From Phycisphaerales bacterium (GTDB lineage: Bacteria > Planctomycetota > Phycisphaerae > UBA1845 > Fen-1342), in contig JAEUIR010000017.1 of assembly GCA_016795025.1 (NCBI GenBank), positions 1 through 38,021 on the forward strand: DNA of 38,021 nucleotides, given 5' to 3'. The notes beneath the pieces are model-generated. The model was not told the origin of the DNA. It did not search any database and saw nothing but the letters and a program-made list of their open reading frames with translations. This document shows, piece after piece, positions 1-7,615 of this stretch (the first letter of the stretch is position 1; the number at the start of each line of letters is the position of its first letter). A program made the position numbers and the translations under genes.

Positions 1-1826
1 GCGATCAGCGCGGCCAGCATCCGCTGCCCTTTCTCGGTCGTGGGCGGAGCTTTGAGCCACCGTTCCACCAGGTCCGGCGCGCCGGCCTCGATCATCGCCT
101 GTTGCAAATCCGGGCTTCGCGCGACGTGGTTGCGAAAGTCATTGTCGCTCAGCTTGTCCAGTGCTTTCGGATCGCCGCTGCGCAGCTCTCCGATATAGCG
201 ACGACAGTTTTCCATCATCACGTCCCGCGGATTTCGGCCGTGATTCGCCGCATACCACTTGTGATATGCGTTGATATCCTGCGAAAAATCCTCAAACGCG
301 ATCTCGCGCAAGTAATTGATCGACCATTCCTGCACCTTCGGCTGCGAGCCGGTCATGCCCAGGTGCATGACGTCAATCAACCTCGCATGAAGGTCCGGCA
401 GGTTGTTTGATCCTTTGAACCGAAACGCCTTCATCATCTGTTGCCGGGTATCGATCGACATCTTCGGCCATACGCGACTCAGAATGTCGAAGCCTTCGTC
501 AGCGGGCAAGGACGCAAGCTCGCCGCCCACCGCGAATGCCGATCGCCAGTCGCCTTCCGGCAGCGCGGCGATGCGCTCATCCCACTTCGCGGCGGTCGCG
601 GGCAGGCGCTCGTCGGCCGGCGGATTCTGCGGCCACAGCGGCTCCGGCGATTCGGCCAGCGCTTGACGCCGCGCACTCGGCTGCAAAAATGTTATTGCTA
701 GCGCGGATGCGATTGCGGCGGACAAAAGCCATGACCAGCCGCGATCAGGCCGACGGCCGCACTCCGGCGCGAGAATGGCGCAAATCCGCCTGAAAAGCAG
801 CGACTTCGCCGATGCAACACCGAGCGCAAGCGAGACGTGTTCACAGGAGAACAGCATGAGCGATTCCGCGTATCGCGCGGGGCTGGTCCCCAGGCGCATC
901 ACCTCTTCATCGCAAGCGCAATCCGCCAAAAACGCGATGCGCTGGCGCATCATCCACGCCAGCGGGTTCCACGGAAATGCGGCAATCAACAGCTCACCCA
1001 ACAGTGCCGCCCAATGATCGCCGCGCCGCCAATGCGCCAACTCATGCACAAAAACACTTTCCCAATCGACGCACTCAGCAACAAGGTCTGTGGTCGAGTC
1101 CCCCAGGGGCGTTGCGGGCACAAGCACGATCGGACGCGATCCCCAGCACCAGACCACGGGCGAGCAGATTGCGCCGGTTTGGCGTAGTTCAACTTGCACG
1201 ATACCCAGCCGTCGCGCCGCACGCTGCATGCTTCGCAATCGGGCTTCGTTCGTGACGTGCTCCGATGTTCGAGCCAGATGCCGCCCTCGAACGAACGCCG
1301 GAATCAATCGAACGGTTAGAACGAGGCTTGCGAAAAACCAAAGACCCGCCACCGTCCATCCCGCGGCCGCCCAATCAATCGATGCGATCACTGCACGGAG
1401 TGCCACGGCCGCCGCAGCAGTTTGTGGATCGCGCTCGACAGAGCGCGTCACGACAGCGCGTGACTCATTCGCAGCATCTACTTTTTCGTCAGCCATTGAC
1501 GGGTATGCGTCCCCGGCGAGTTTTTGATCTAAGAAATCCAGCGTGGTTCCTTCAGGCATGCCGCTCGCCAGGACGTGGATGGACTTGCCCGAATCATCGA
1601 TGGATGGCGAATCGTCACGCGGCAGCAGACCCCATCCAGCCGCCCGCACACCCGCGAACGCGGCTGGCAACGCGATAGCCAGCACGCCGCAAACGATCAC
1701 GCTGCGTAGCGCGCCAGCCGGGCGTCGCGCGAGCCATCGTGCGATCAAGCAACCCGCGCTCAGAATCGTGACGGATGAGACCGCGAGCAATACTGGAATC
1801 GACGCCGAAAACAGCCAGTCAAGCAC
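1..1826 (-). CDS. M56 family (BlaR1/MecR1-like) membrane metallopeptidase, partial
   Basis: The reading frame is open from a GTG at 1826 to the window edge, giving about 608 residues with the C-terminus missing. The GTG is supported by AGGAG seven bases upstream and overlaps the end of the BlaI-type repressor gene by a few bases, so the pair is probably translationally coupled. The zinc-protease motif HELAHW lies at about residues 261-266 and is followed by a hydrophobic stretch and a second acidic element (ADCACDEEVM), as in M56 peptidases. Hydrophobic segments at about residues 3-30, 35-60, 150-175, 270-290 and 365-385 suggest a polytopic membrane protein. The remaining part is probably extracytoplasmic and looks helical. 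I see no penicillin-binding SxxK sensor in what is visible. By family knowledge, the peptidase senses an envelope signal and triggers cleavage of the partner repressor; the signal here is unknown. Confidence 0.88.
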   Translation of the reverse strand, partial: MLDWLFSASIPVLLAVSSVTILSAGCLIARWLARRPAGALRSVIVCGVLAIALPAAFAGVRAAGWGLLPRDDSPSIDDSGKSIHVLASGMPEGTTLDFLDQKLAGDAYPSMADEKVDAANESRAVVTRSVERDPQTAAAAVALRAVIASIDWAAAGWTVAGLWFFASLVLTVRLIPAFVRGRHLARTSEHVTNEARLRSMQRAARRLGIVQVELRQTGAICSPVVWCWGSRPIVLVPATPLGDSTTDLVAECVDWESVFVHELAHWRRGDHWAALLGELLIAAFPWNPLAWMMRQRIAFLADCACDEEVMRLGTSPARYAESLMLFSCEHVSLALGVASAKSLLFRRICAILAPECGRRPDRGWSWLLSAAIASALAITFLQPSARRQALAESPEPLWPQNPPADERLPATAAKWDERIAALPEGDWRSAFAVGGELASLPADEGFDILSRVWPKMSIDTRQQMMKAFRFKGSNNLPDLHARLIDVMHLGMTGSQPKVQEWSINYLREIAFEDFSQDINAYHKWYAANHGRNPRDVMMENCRRYIGELRSGDPKALDKLSDNDFRNHVARSPDLQQAMIEAGAPDLVERWLKAPPTTEKGQRMLAALI

Positions 1827-2211
1827 GATCTGACTCCTTTTTCGCCCGCGCGATCATTTCGCGCAGCCGGGCACGTTCCTCGTTCGAAAGCGGTTGATGG
1901 TCCAATAGGTGTTGGAACAATTGCAGTCGATCGCCGCCGAACACGTCCTCGACGAATCGGCTGAGCGAGCGGGCGTTTTCCTGTGTGCGTGTGCGGGCGG
2001 CCGCGTAGCGATGCCCACGCCCCTCGCGCTGCCGCGTCACCCATCCTAGCTTTTCGAGCTTTTGTAGGACGGTGAGCACGGTCGTGTAGGCCAGTTCGTC
2101 TCCGCGCCGCAGTCCATCGCGGACCTGCTGCACTGTGGCCGGGCCGATCTTCCACAAGACCTCCAGCGTCGCGCGCTGCAATTCGCCCAAATCCTCAAAT
2201 GCGCGATCCAT
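1819..2211 (-). CDS. BlaI/MecI/CopY-family transcriptional repressor
   Basis: This 130-residue protein has the usual length and order of BlaI/MecI repressors. A winged helix-turn-helix fills about residues 5-75 (LGELQRATLEVLWK, then TVLTVLQKLEKLGWV and a basic wing with GRGHRYAA). A helical dimerisation region that includes VEDVFGGDRLQLFQHLL follows. It should bind its own promoter as a dimer and be inactivated by proteolysis when the M56 partner is triggered. The ATG at 2211 is preceded by an AAAGGA box. The promoter directly upstream contains two overlapping TACTA-N7-TAGTA dyads, which supports autoregulation. The gene overlaps the M56 gene downstream. The call is secure; the regulated signal and any further targets cannot be read from the window. 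Confidence 0.93.
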   Translation of the reverse strand: MDRAFEDLGELQRATLEVLWKIGPATVQQVRDGLRRGDELAYTTVLTVLQKLEKLGWVTRQREGRGHRYAAARTRTQENARSLSRFVEDVFGGDRLQLFQHLLDHQPLSNEERARLREMIARAKKESDRA

Positions 2212-2234
2212 ATGACTGATCCTTTGCGGCGAGT

Positions 2235-2270
2235 ATTACTACACGCAATAGTACTATGTGCCGTAGTAAT
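2235..2270. promoter_or_regulatory. Two overlapping BlaI-type operators (TACTA-N7-TAGTA)
   Basis: Two dyads of the form TACTA-N7-TAGTA lie at 2237-2253 and 2252-2268, offset by 15 bases, so their inner half-sites merge into the palindrome ATAGTACTAT (2248-2257). The outer arms ATTACTAC (2235-2242) and GTAGTAAT (2263-2270) are perfect complements about the same centre. BlaI-family repressors bind dyads of this kind. The site covers the -10 element and the spacer. Confidence 0.75.
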
Positions 2271-2276
2271 TGTCAA
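2248..2276 (-). promoter_or_regulatory. sigma70-type promoter of the BlaI-M56 operon
   Basis: Read on the minus strand, a perfect TTGACA (2276-2271) is followed after exactly 17 bases by TACTAT (2253-2248). Transcription would start near 2241, about 30 bases before the BlaI start codon. The whole promoter lies inside the operator pair, so a bound repressor would block RNA polymerase. Confidence 0.75.
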
Positions 2277-2311
2277 GCGAAAATTTTCCACCCTTTGCCG
2301 AAACGAAAAAA

Positions 2312-3535
2312 TCACGCGCCGGTCAGCACCATGACAAACGGATCGATGTCGAAGTTGTTGATCGCCCCATCCACGTTCATATCCGCCCGTGACACCTCGC
2401 AGCCCGGATATGACGCCTCAAACGCCGCCGGATCGGTCAGCGCCAGCACGAACGCATCGATGTCGAAGTTGTTCACCAGATCATCGCAATTCAGATCTCC
2501 GGCCGCGCCGAATCGAAAGTCGATTACCAGCGGCAGATGGTCGTAATCCCCCGGCGGCGTGAGAATCGTGTCGTATTGCTGCAATCCGGCCGCCGCCAGA
2601 TCATCCGGCGACATCGTGGCGGTGTTCAAAATGTAACGATGGGCGATGCGAATCCGACTGTTCGAGAATAGCACGTAGTCCAGCCGGCCGGGATCGAATG
2701 GGCTGCTGTCCTCGCGCCAGGTGTAATCATCCGGTCCCGCGACATTATGCAGTGGATGCGCATCGAGCAGGCAGGATCCGTCCCAATCCGGGGGCGCGTC
2801 AGGGCCGAACGTCGTTTCGTCAATAATGTCGCCGCACAGCAAGGTATCGAGCGGCTGCGGCCCTTCGACAATATTCAGATCGCCCAGAATCACGATCGGC
2901 GTGTTCGACGCCAGCGTGATGTTCCCGCCAGCAGTCCGCGCATCGCGCAGCCAATTCACCATCGAGTCGGACTGCTGCTGCCGCAGCGCTTCGTTATCCG
3001 GCCCGCCGCAGCATTTGTAGTGTTCATTTACGAGGTAAAAATCGGCCGAAAAGCCGTTCGGCAAGTCAACCAGCGTCATGCAGCGTCTTCCGAAACCCGG
3101 AGGCGCGGTCTGCGTATCGACCCTCGTGAAGGGGAATTTGCTGATCGTGAAATTGTCCCCGCCCCGCGCGCCATACCATGTTCCGCCGCCCGGAGGGGCA
3201 AGCACGGTGTTGAAGATTGCCACCACGACGGATGGGTTTCTTGCCTGGTTGATTTCCTGCAAACAGGCGATATCGGGATTGATCGCCGCGATGACACGGC
3301 GAAATTCATCGACGCGCTCAACCGTTCGGAACGGATGATTTTGTGGATCGCCGTCAGGGAAGATCGAATCCCAATTGATATTCCAGGTCATGACGCGCAA
3401 ATCCCCCGGCCGACGGCGATCGATGAAGGTCTGCGCGGCCGCGAAGTCCGCAATTGCAAATGATGCGGCGATCGCGGCGAAACATGGGATAGCTGAATTT
3501 CCCCGCCCGAGTCGAAATGTTCCGGCTGTGCTCAT
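2312..3535 (-). CDS. Secreted endonuclease/exonuclease/phosphatase-family protein with dockerin-like tail
   Basis: This protein of about 407 residues starts with a signal peptide ending near AAAQ. The EEP fold follows: VMTWNINWD at the start, the metal-binding glutamate in CLQEI, GDLNIVEG in the middle, LDYVLF and the catalytic DHLPL near residue 335. These are the conserved elements of the DNase I-like phosphodiesterase family, so a secreted nuclease or phosphodiesterase is likely, but the substrate cannot be told. The last 60 or so residues hold two calcium-loop repeats (DLNCDD...NNFDIDAF and DMNVDG...NNFDIDPF), the tail shared by seven proteins here. I chose the ATG at 3535 because it begins a typical signal peptide. 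An in-frame GTG at 3553 is possible; neither has a well-placed ribosome binding site. Confidence 0.9.
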   Translation of the reverse strand: MSTAGTFRLGRGNSAIPCFAAIAASFAIADFAAAQTFIDRRRPGDLRVMTWNINWDSIFPDGDPQNHPFRTVERVDEFRRVIAAINPDIACLQEINQARNPSVVVAIFNTVLAPPGGGTWYGARGGDNFTISKFPFTRVDTQTAPPGFGRRCMTLVDLPNGFSADFYLVNEHYKCCGGPDNEALRQQQSDSMVNWLRDARTAGGNITLASNTPIVILGDLNIVEGPQPLDTLLCGDIIDETTFGPDAPPDWDGSCLLDAHPLHNVAGPDDYTWREDSSPFDPGRLDYVLFSNSRIRIAHRYILNTATMSPDDLAAAGLQQYDTILTPPGDYDHLPLVIDFRFGAAGDLNCDDLVNNFDIDAFVLALTDPAAFEASYPGCEVSRADMNVDGAINNFDIDPFVMVLTGA

Positions 3536-3623
3536 CTCCGCAATGATATCCACCGGTGACAGCCAGATTCAACGGTGTTTGAGGGGCGCGGTCGCAGCTT
3601 TGTCTGCCAAGTGCAATCAGATT

Positions 3624-3665
3624 TCGCGGCACGAGCTTCTCTCGAACGAGTTACTCGTGCCGCGA
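3624..3665 (-). terminator. Perfect 12-bp hairpin downstream of the HAF-repeat gene
   Basis: Arms TCGCGGCACGAG (3624-3635) and CTCGTGCCGCGA (3654-3665) are perfect complements around an 18-base loop. The hairpin lies about 32 bases after the stop of the HAF-repeat gene and before the next gene. There is no U-tract on either strand, so it may be a factor-dependent terminator, an RNA 3' end stabiliser or a regulatory site. Confidence 0.45.
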
Positions 3666-3697
3666 TTCAACCACACCCGCGCCTCCGCCAATTCGCG

Positions 3698-4906
3698 TTA
3701 TCCGCCGCTGAGCAATACGACGAACGGATCGATATCGAAGTTATTGACCACGCCGTCGCCATTCGCATCGGCATGCAGGATCTCGCAATCGGGGAACGAA
3801 GTGGCATAAAGGACGGGGTCAGTCAGCGCCATGACGAACGGGTCGATGTCGAAGTTGTTCACCGCTCCGTCGCAATTCGTATCGCCCACCAACATGGGCG
3901 TCAGCATGAACGCTTTTGGGTATCCGTCGTGCCAGCCACTGCCCACGATCACGCCGGCGTTGTTGATCGCCGCCGCGCGCGAGAGCCGCCAGCCGCTGCC
4001 GGCTGGAATGCGCGTATTCAGGTCCGTCATCAGGCCGCCAAACCAGATAAATGCCCGATCGTTCGACGTGCCGACGATCTCGCCGCGCTCGTTTACCGCA
4101 CACGCATAGCTGTCGACTGATCCGAGCGTGCCCAGATCGGTGCGCGTCACGACGACGCCAGCGTCGTCAATCTGAAATCGAAACGCGCGCGGGCGGCCGG
4201 CGGCGTCGTCCGCCACGCCGACGATATCGCCCATGTCGTTGATGCCGAAGGCCTGGCTGTGCGTTCCGCCCAGCGTGCCGAGATTTCGCGCCGTTCCGCC
4301 GAGCCACAACGTCGCCCGCACTTGTGCGTCGCCGGCGGTGTCGCTGAACCCAATTATCTGATTCAGATCGTTGACCGCCGTGGCATAGCCGCTGTTGCCG
4401 CCGAGCGTCGGCAACTCGCCGATGATTCCATTCACCCAAACGGCCGGCCGATCCATGAAGCCCATGTCTGTGACATCGCGCGAAATGTAGCCAACCACCA
4501 CATTGGCGGCATTCATCGCGCGCGGCGCGAAGTTGCCCATAGGCGTTGAAACGCCGGCTTCCCACATCTGGCCATGCACATGCAATTCGCCCAGGTCAAA
4601 CGACATGGCCACGATTCTTCCTGCGTCGTTCGCGCCAAACGCCCAACTTTGCTGATCGTCGTCCGCCGGCGGAAGCTCCCACACCTGCCCGGCGTCGTTG
4701 AAAAAGGCGTGCAGGTTTCCATCCGGCGTCGCGGCCGTGCCGACGGGCAAGCCGGACGGGCTGATCGCGAAGGCCATGGACATCGGGCCGCCGAGATCGC
4801 CAAGATCCGTCACCTGATAGCTCTGCGCCGCAGCCTGACCGGCGATCAGTGTCGCGCCGCCAACGATCACCGCGAATCGCAGTTCATTCGATATTTTCGT
4901 ACTCAT
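3698..4906 (-). CDS. Secreted HAF-repeat (beta-propeller-like) protein with dockerin-like tail
   Basis: This 402-residue protein has a signal peptide ending near AAAQS. The body is made of repeats of about 45 residues built around LGTLGG, A.GIND.G.IVG and A.LW..G. This is the pattern of the 'probable extracellular repeat, HAF family'. At least six units are visible between residues 30 and 335. The C-terminus carries two dockerin-like calcium loops (DTNCDG...NNFDIDPF and DANGDG...NNFDIDPF). The ATG at 4906 has AGGAG eight bases upstream. It lies 24 bases after the stop of the multiheme cytochrome gene on the same strand, which suggests one transcript. The function of HAF repeats is not established; a surface structural or binding role is inferred. 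Confidence 0.9.
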   Translation of the reverse strand: MSTKISNELRFAVIVGGATLIAGQAAAQSYQVTDLGDLGGPMSMAFAISPSGLPVGTAATPDGNLHAFFNDAGQVWELPPADDDQQSWAFGANDAGRIVAMSFDLGELHVHGQMWEAGVSTPMGNFAPRAMNAANVVVGYISRDVTDMGFMDRPAVWVNGIIGELPTLGGNSGYATAVNDLNQIIGFSDTAGDAQVRATLWLGGTARNLGTLGGTHSQAFGINDMGDIVGVADDAAGRPRAFRFQIDDAGVVVTRTDLGTLGSVDSYACAVNERGEIVGTSNDRAFIWFGGLMTDLNTRIPAGSGWRLSRAAAINNAGVIVGSGWHDGYPKAFMLTPMLVGDTNCDGAVNNFDIDPFVMALTDPVLYATSFPDCEILHADANGDGVVNNFDIDPFVVLLSGG

Positions 4907-4930
4907 GGTGGATTCTCCTTTGCGTTCGCG

Positions 4931-6178
4931 TTAGTCGTCCGTCAGCCGATGCGGAAACGGATCGCTCGGCGTTTGGCTGTGGCATACCGTGCACGTATTA
5001 ATCACTCCGGCGTGGCCCTGAATATTGGTCGCCTGTACGTTGTCCACTTCTGTCACGGTGGGTGTGATCGCGTGCGGACTGTTGTGGCAGGTCATGCATT
5101 GGACGCCGCGATGCCCGCGCGACTCGCGAAACAGTTTGCCCGGCTCTTCAAACTCAAAACCCTGCCGAGTGTGACAATTGCCGCACCGCGGCTCATCCAG
5201 CCACGGGCGCCGATTCGGCGAACCGACCGCGAGCATGTTTCCGTGGCAATCCGTGCAGGTCACCCCGTTCGCGAAATGCACGTCGCGCTGACATTGCGTC
5301 CGCACGCCGGGATGACACGCATAACAAACTTCCGGCAATTGAATCATGCCCATTCGCGGCGCGTGCGCCGTGTGCATGGCCGCCGACAGGTTGGGCAGAG
5401 TTGGATCGCCGGGTAACCCCAGCGCATTGTCCGCGTGACAGCGAGCGCACAGCACCGGCCGCTCATTCACGAGGTTCGTTCCGTGCAGGCGATCGTGTTT
5501 TAGCAATATGTCCATACCGGTCGAAATGCCCGGGTTGTTGTGGCATAAGTAGCAGCTCATTTCCGTCGAAACCGGTACGACGGCCTGTGTGCGCGCCATA
5601 ACCTGGCCGTTTTGTTTGACAACGATGTTCGCGAGCGGATACGGGTTCTCGCGCCCCAGATCGTCGATGGGAACAACCGGGATTCCGGTGGCCGCGAAAT
5701 CGCCATTTCCCGTCGATGACATGGTGCCGCGCAACCCATTGCCGGTCAGACCGATGTTCGGCGGGCGCGCCGGGCCGAACTGCGGAGGCCAGAACTGCCA
5801 GAAATTGCTTTTGTCGGATGAGTGCGTGTTGCCCATGATGCGATAGTCGATCGTCACGCCGGTGCGAACGATGTGTGGATCGTTTTCGCGGCGATCGATC
5901 ACTTGCGCGTGCAGGTTGTTGAACGGCGGCAGAATAATCAGATCGGAATAGTCTCCGTTCATGCAGTGCATGCCCAAATCGTTGTAGCCGAATACGACGA
6001 ACGGTGTGTTCACAACCCCGTTGCTGTTTCCGTCGCCCCCAGCCAGCGCCAAACTTCCGACAACACCCCCAAAGACGGCCGCGCGCATCACCCATTTCGT
6101 CCGACTGCCCACGCGCGCGGCGGCGCGTGGCCGTCGCCCACACTCTTCAACCGCGCGAACGAACGCTCCGGCTTTCAT
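4931..6178 (-). CDS. Secreted seven-heme c-type cytochrome
   Basis: About 415 residues contain seven CxxCH heme-attachment motifs, in order CYLCH, CARCH, CYACH, CTDCH, CGNCH, CMTCH and CTVCH, all in the C-terminal half. The N-terminal half begins with the block FGYNDLGMHCMNGDYSDL and ILPPFNNLHAQVI, which I recall from other exported multiheme cytochromes. A hydrophobic segment near residues 30-48 serves as signal or anchor. The protein is predicted to carry electrons in the periplasm or on the cell surface; its partner is not visible. The frame extends upstream to 6418, but the ATG at 6178 has AAGGA with a seven-base spacing and starts a credible export signal, so I prefer it. It has no dockerin-like tail, unlike its neighbours. 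It is probably cotranscribed with the HAF-repeat gene. Confidence 0.92.
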   Translation of the reverse strand: MKAGAFVRAVEECGRRPRAAARVGSRTKWVMRAAVFGGVVGSLALAGGDGNSNGVVNTPFVVFGYNDLGMHCMNGDYSDLIILPPFNNLHAQVIDRRENDPHIVRTGVTIDYRIMGNTHSSDKSNFWQFWPPQFGPARPPNIGLTGNGLRGTMSSTGNGDFAATGIPVVPIDDLGRENPYPLANIVVKQNGQVMARTQAVVPVSTEMSCYLCHNNPGISTGMDILLKHDRLHGTNLVNERPVLCARCHADNALGLPGDPTLPNLSAAMHTAHAPRMGMIQLPEVCYACHPGVRTQCQRDVHFANGVTCTDCHGNMLAVGSPNRRPWLDEPRCGNCHTRQGFEFEEPGKLFRESRGHRGVQCMTCHNSPHAITPTVTEVDNVQATNIQGHAGVINTCTVCHSQTPSDPFPHRLTDD

Positions 6179-6485
6179 TAGTTGTTCCTTTTTTCGCAAG
6201 AGCAGCTCGCCAAGCCGCGCCATCGCATGGCGCAGACCGGCGGCGGGGCGCGACGCCCGCGCCCGACCCAGAGAACAAGCCCCGGGAAAGGCATTGAATG
6301 GCCCGCGCGACGACCCGATTCGTCGCCGGGGTTGATGCGGCATGTCCGCATCCAGCGCATGCCACACCTTAGCGATTGCGCATGTGAGTTCCAATCCCAC
6401 ATGGGTTATTTCGCCCACGAGTAAGGCTTTTTCTTATGCGCCTCGCGCCTACTGCGGTTTTCTCCCGCAGCAATCGCGAGATTTT
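6179..6485 (-). other. Intergenic region with several hairpins; possible structured leader of the cytochrome gene
   Basis: No convincing gene lies in these 307 bases. Besides the terminal hairpin at 6442-6480 it holds three more dyads: GCGCCAT/ATGGCGC (6217-6223 and 6227-6233, three-base loop), GATGCGG/CCGCATC (6334-6340 and 6346-6352) and CATGTG/CACATG (6381-6386 and 6398-6403). The frame of the cytochrome gene stays open back to 6418, so a longer N-terminus is a weaker alternative. I recognise no known riboswitch class. Confidence 0.4.
6442..6480 (-). terminator. Two-tier hairpin just after the lectin-like gene
   Basis: Outer arms CTCGCG (6442-6447) and CGCGAG (6475-6480) enclose, after symmetric four-base internal loops, inner arms CTGCGG (6452-6457) and CCGCAG (6465-6470). 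On the minus strand it begins five bases after the stop codon at 6486. There is no U-tract, so intrinsic termination is uncertain. Confidence 0.4.
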
Positions 6486-7412
6486 CTACAGTCCCAGCAG
6501 CGCGACGAACGCGTCGATGTCGAAGTTATTCACCAGGCCATCGCCGTTGACGTCTGCATTGTTTCGATTGCAACCGGGAAATTGCGCTGCATACTGCGCC
6601 GGATTCGTCAGCGCCAATACGAACGGATCGATGTCAAAGTTGTTCACAACCTGATCGCAATTCAGATCACCGACTATGAACGGATGAGGGGTGACATCAG
6701 CCCACGTCGTGCCGATGCGAATTTCGTCTGTGGTCACGCCGCCATCGTTCACCAATTCCAGCGACTGCGGAAGCGCGGCCGTTCCCTGCAACCCAAGAAT
6801 CGCATCCGGATAGGCCGGCTGCGGGCCGCTGAGGACTGGATCAACGTATAGGCGATACTCGGTATGCGCCGGTGATGTGCTCGCGATGATCTCGAGCACC
6901 AGGAACGCGGTCTGTCCCTCAACCACCGGCACATTCGATATGTCCATAATCCCCTCGCTCCACATCAGCCCGTACGTGTAATAGCCGATGGGCGTGCCGA
7001 TCGTCAGCGCACGCGGATATTGGCCGATCCGGAGCCCACCGTACGCGCCATAGCCCGCATTGGGACGATACAGAAACGAGATGTACAGGCGCCCATCCGG
7101 TGCGGAGTATGGCCCGAACGATCGGCCATAGAGCGCCATGTCCCAGTTCGTGCCCGGCTGCGAGTTCGCGCCGCCGACTGTGGTGGAGAGTCCGGGATAG
7201 GTCAAACCGGGGGCAGCCAGCGGCGTGAGCAGCGCGCTGCCTTCATCCATCCACGCACTGGTCCAGCCTGTTCCGCCGGTCGAACCCGCCAGATCGGTTC
7301 GAGGGACATTTCCGAACCCGTCATACGCGATCAGTCCGGCAAGCCCGGACGCGCTTCCAACGATCAGCAACACGTATCCCCCGATCAATCGATTACAGCC
7401 ACGCGAGGTCAT
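6486..7412 (-). CDS. Secreted lectin-like (concanavalin-fold-like) protein with dockerin-like tail
   Basis: This 308-residue protein has a signal peptide (hydrophobic residues 9-28). The mature part starts with LIAYDGFGN and GGTGWTSAW, a pattern seen in many planctomycete secreted proteins with a LamG/concanavalin-like jelly-roll. The middle region (WSEGIMDISN, then AFLVLEII.....EYRLYVDP and TTDEIRIGTTW) fits that fold. The last 60 residues hold two dockerin-like loops (DLNCDQ...NNFDIDPF and DVNGDG...NNFDIDAF). The ATG at 7412 has AAGGAG six bases upstream. The ligand is unknown; carbohydrate binding or a surface structural role is inferred only from the fold. The gene is divergent from the APC permease, with about 200 bases between the start codons. 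Confidence 0.85.
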   Translation of the reverse strand: MTSRGCNRLIGGYVLLIVGSASGLAGLIAYDGFGNVPRTDLAGSTGGTGWTSAWMDEGSALLTPLAAPGLTYPGLSTTVGGANSQPGTNWDMALYGRSFGPYSAPDGRLYISFLYRPNAGYGAYGGLRIGQYPRALTIGTPIGYYTYGLMWSEGIMDISNVPVVEGQTAFLVLEIIASTSPAHTEYRLYVDPVLSGPQPAYPDAILGLQGTAALPQSLELVNDGGVTTDEIRIGTTWADVTPHPFIVGDLNCDQVVNNFDIDPFVLALTNPAQYAAQFPGCNRNNADVNGDGLVNNFDIDAFVALLGL

Positions 7413-7615
7413 GTCGTACTCCTTTTAAGCAGGATCCCAACGCGACGGCGAACACTCGCCGCCCGGATCGCTTCGCAAGTTATTGAGCAAACGCCAAGCC
7501 AAGGTGATGCCACTAAGCGCTTTCCCTATCAGCGAGGGCTTTGACCCGAGATGCCGCTTCCATCCCCCCGATGCTTTTCGCGATTGCAGCGCTCCCGTTA
7601 CCATGCGTCGCGCCG

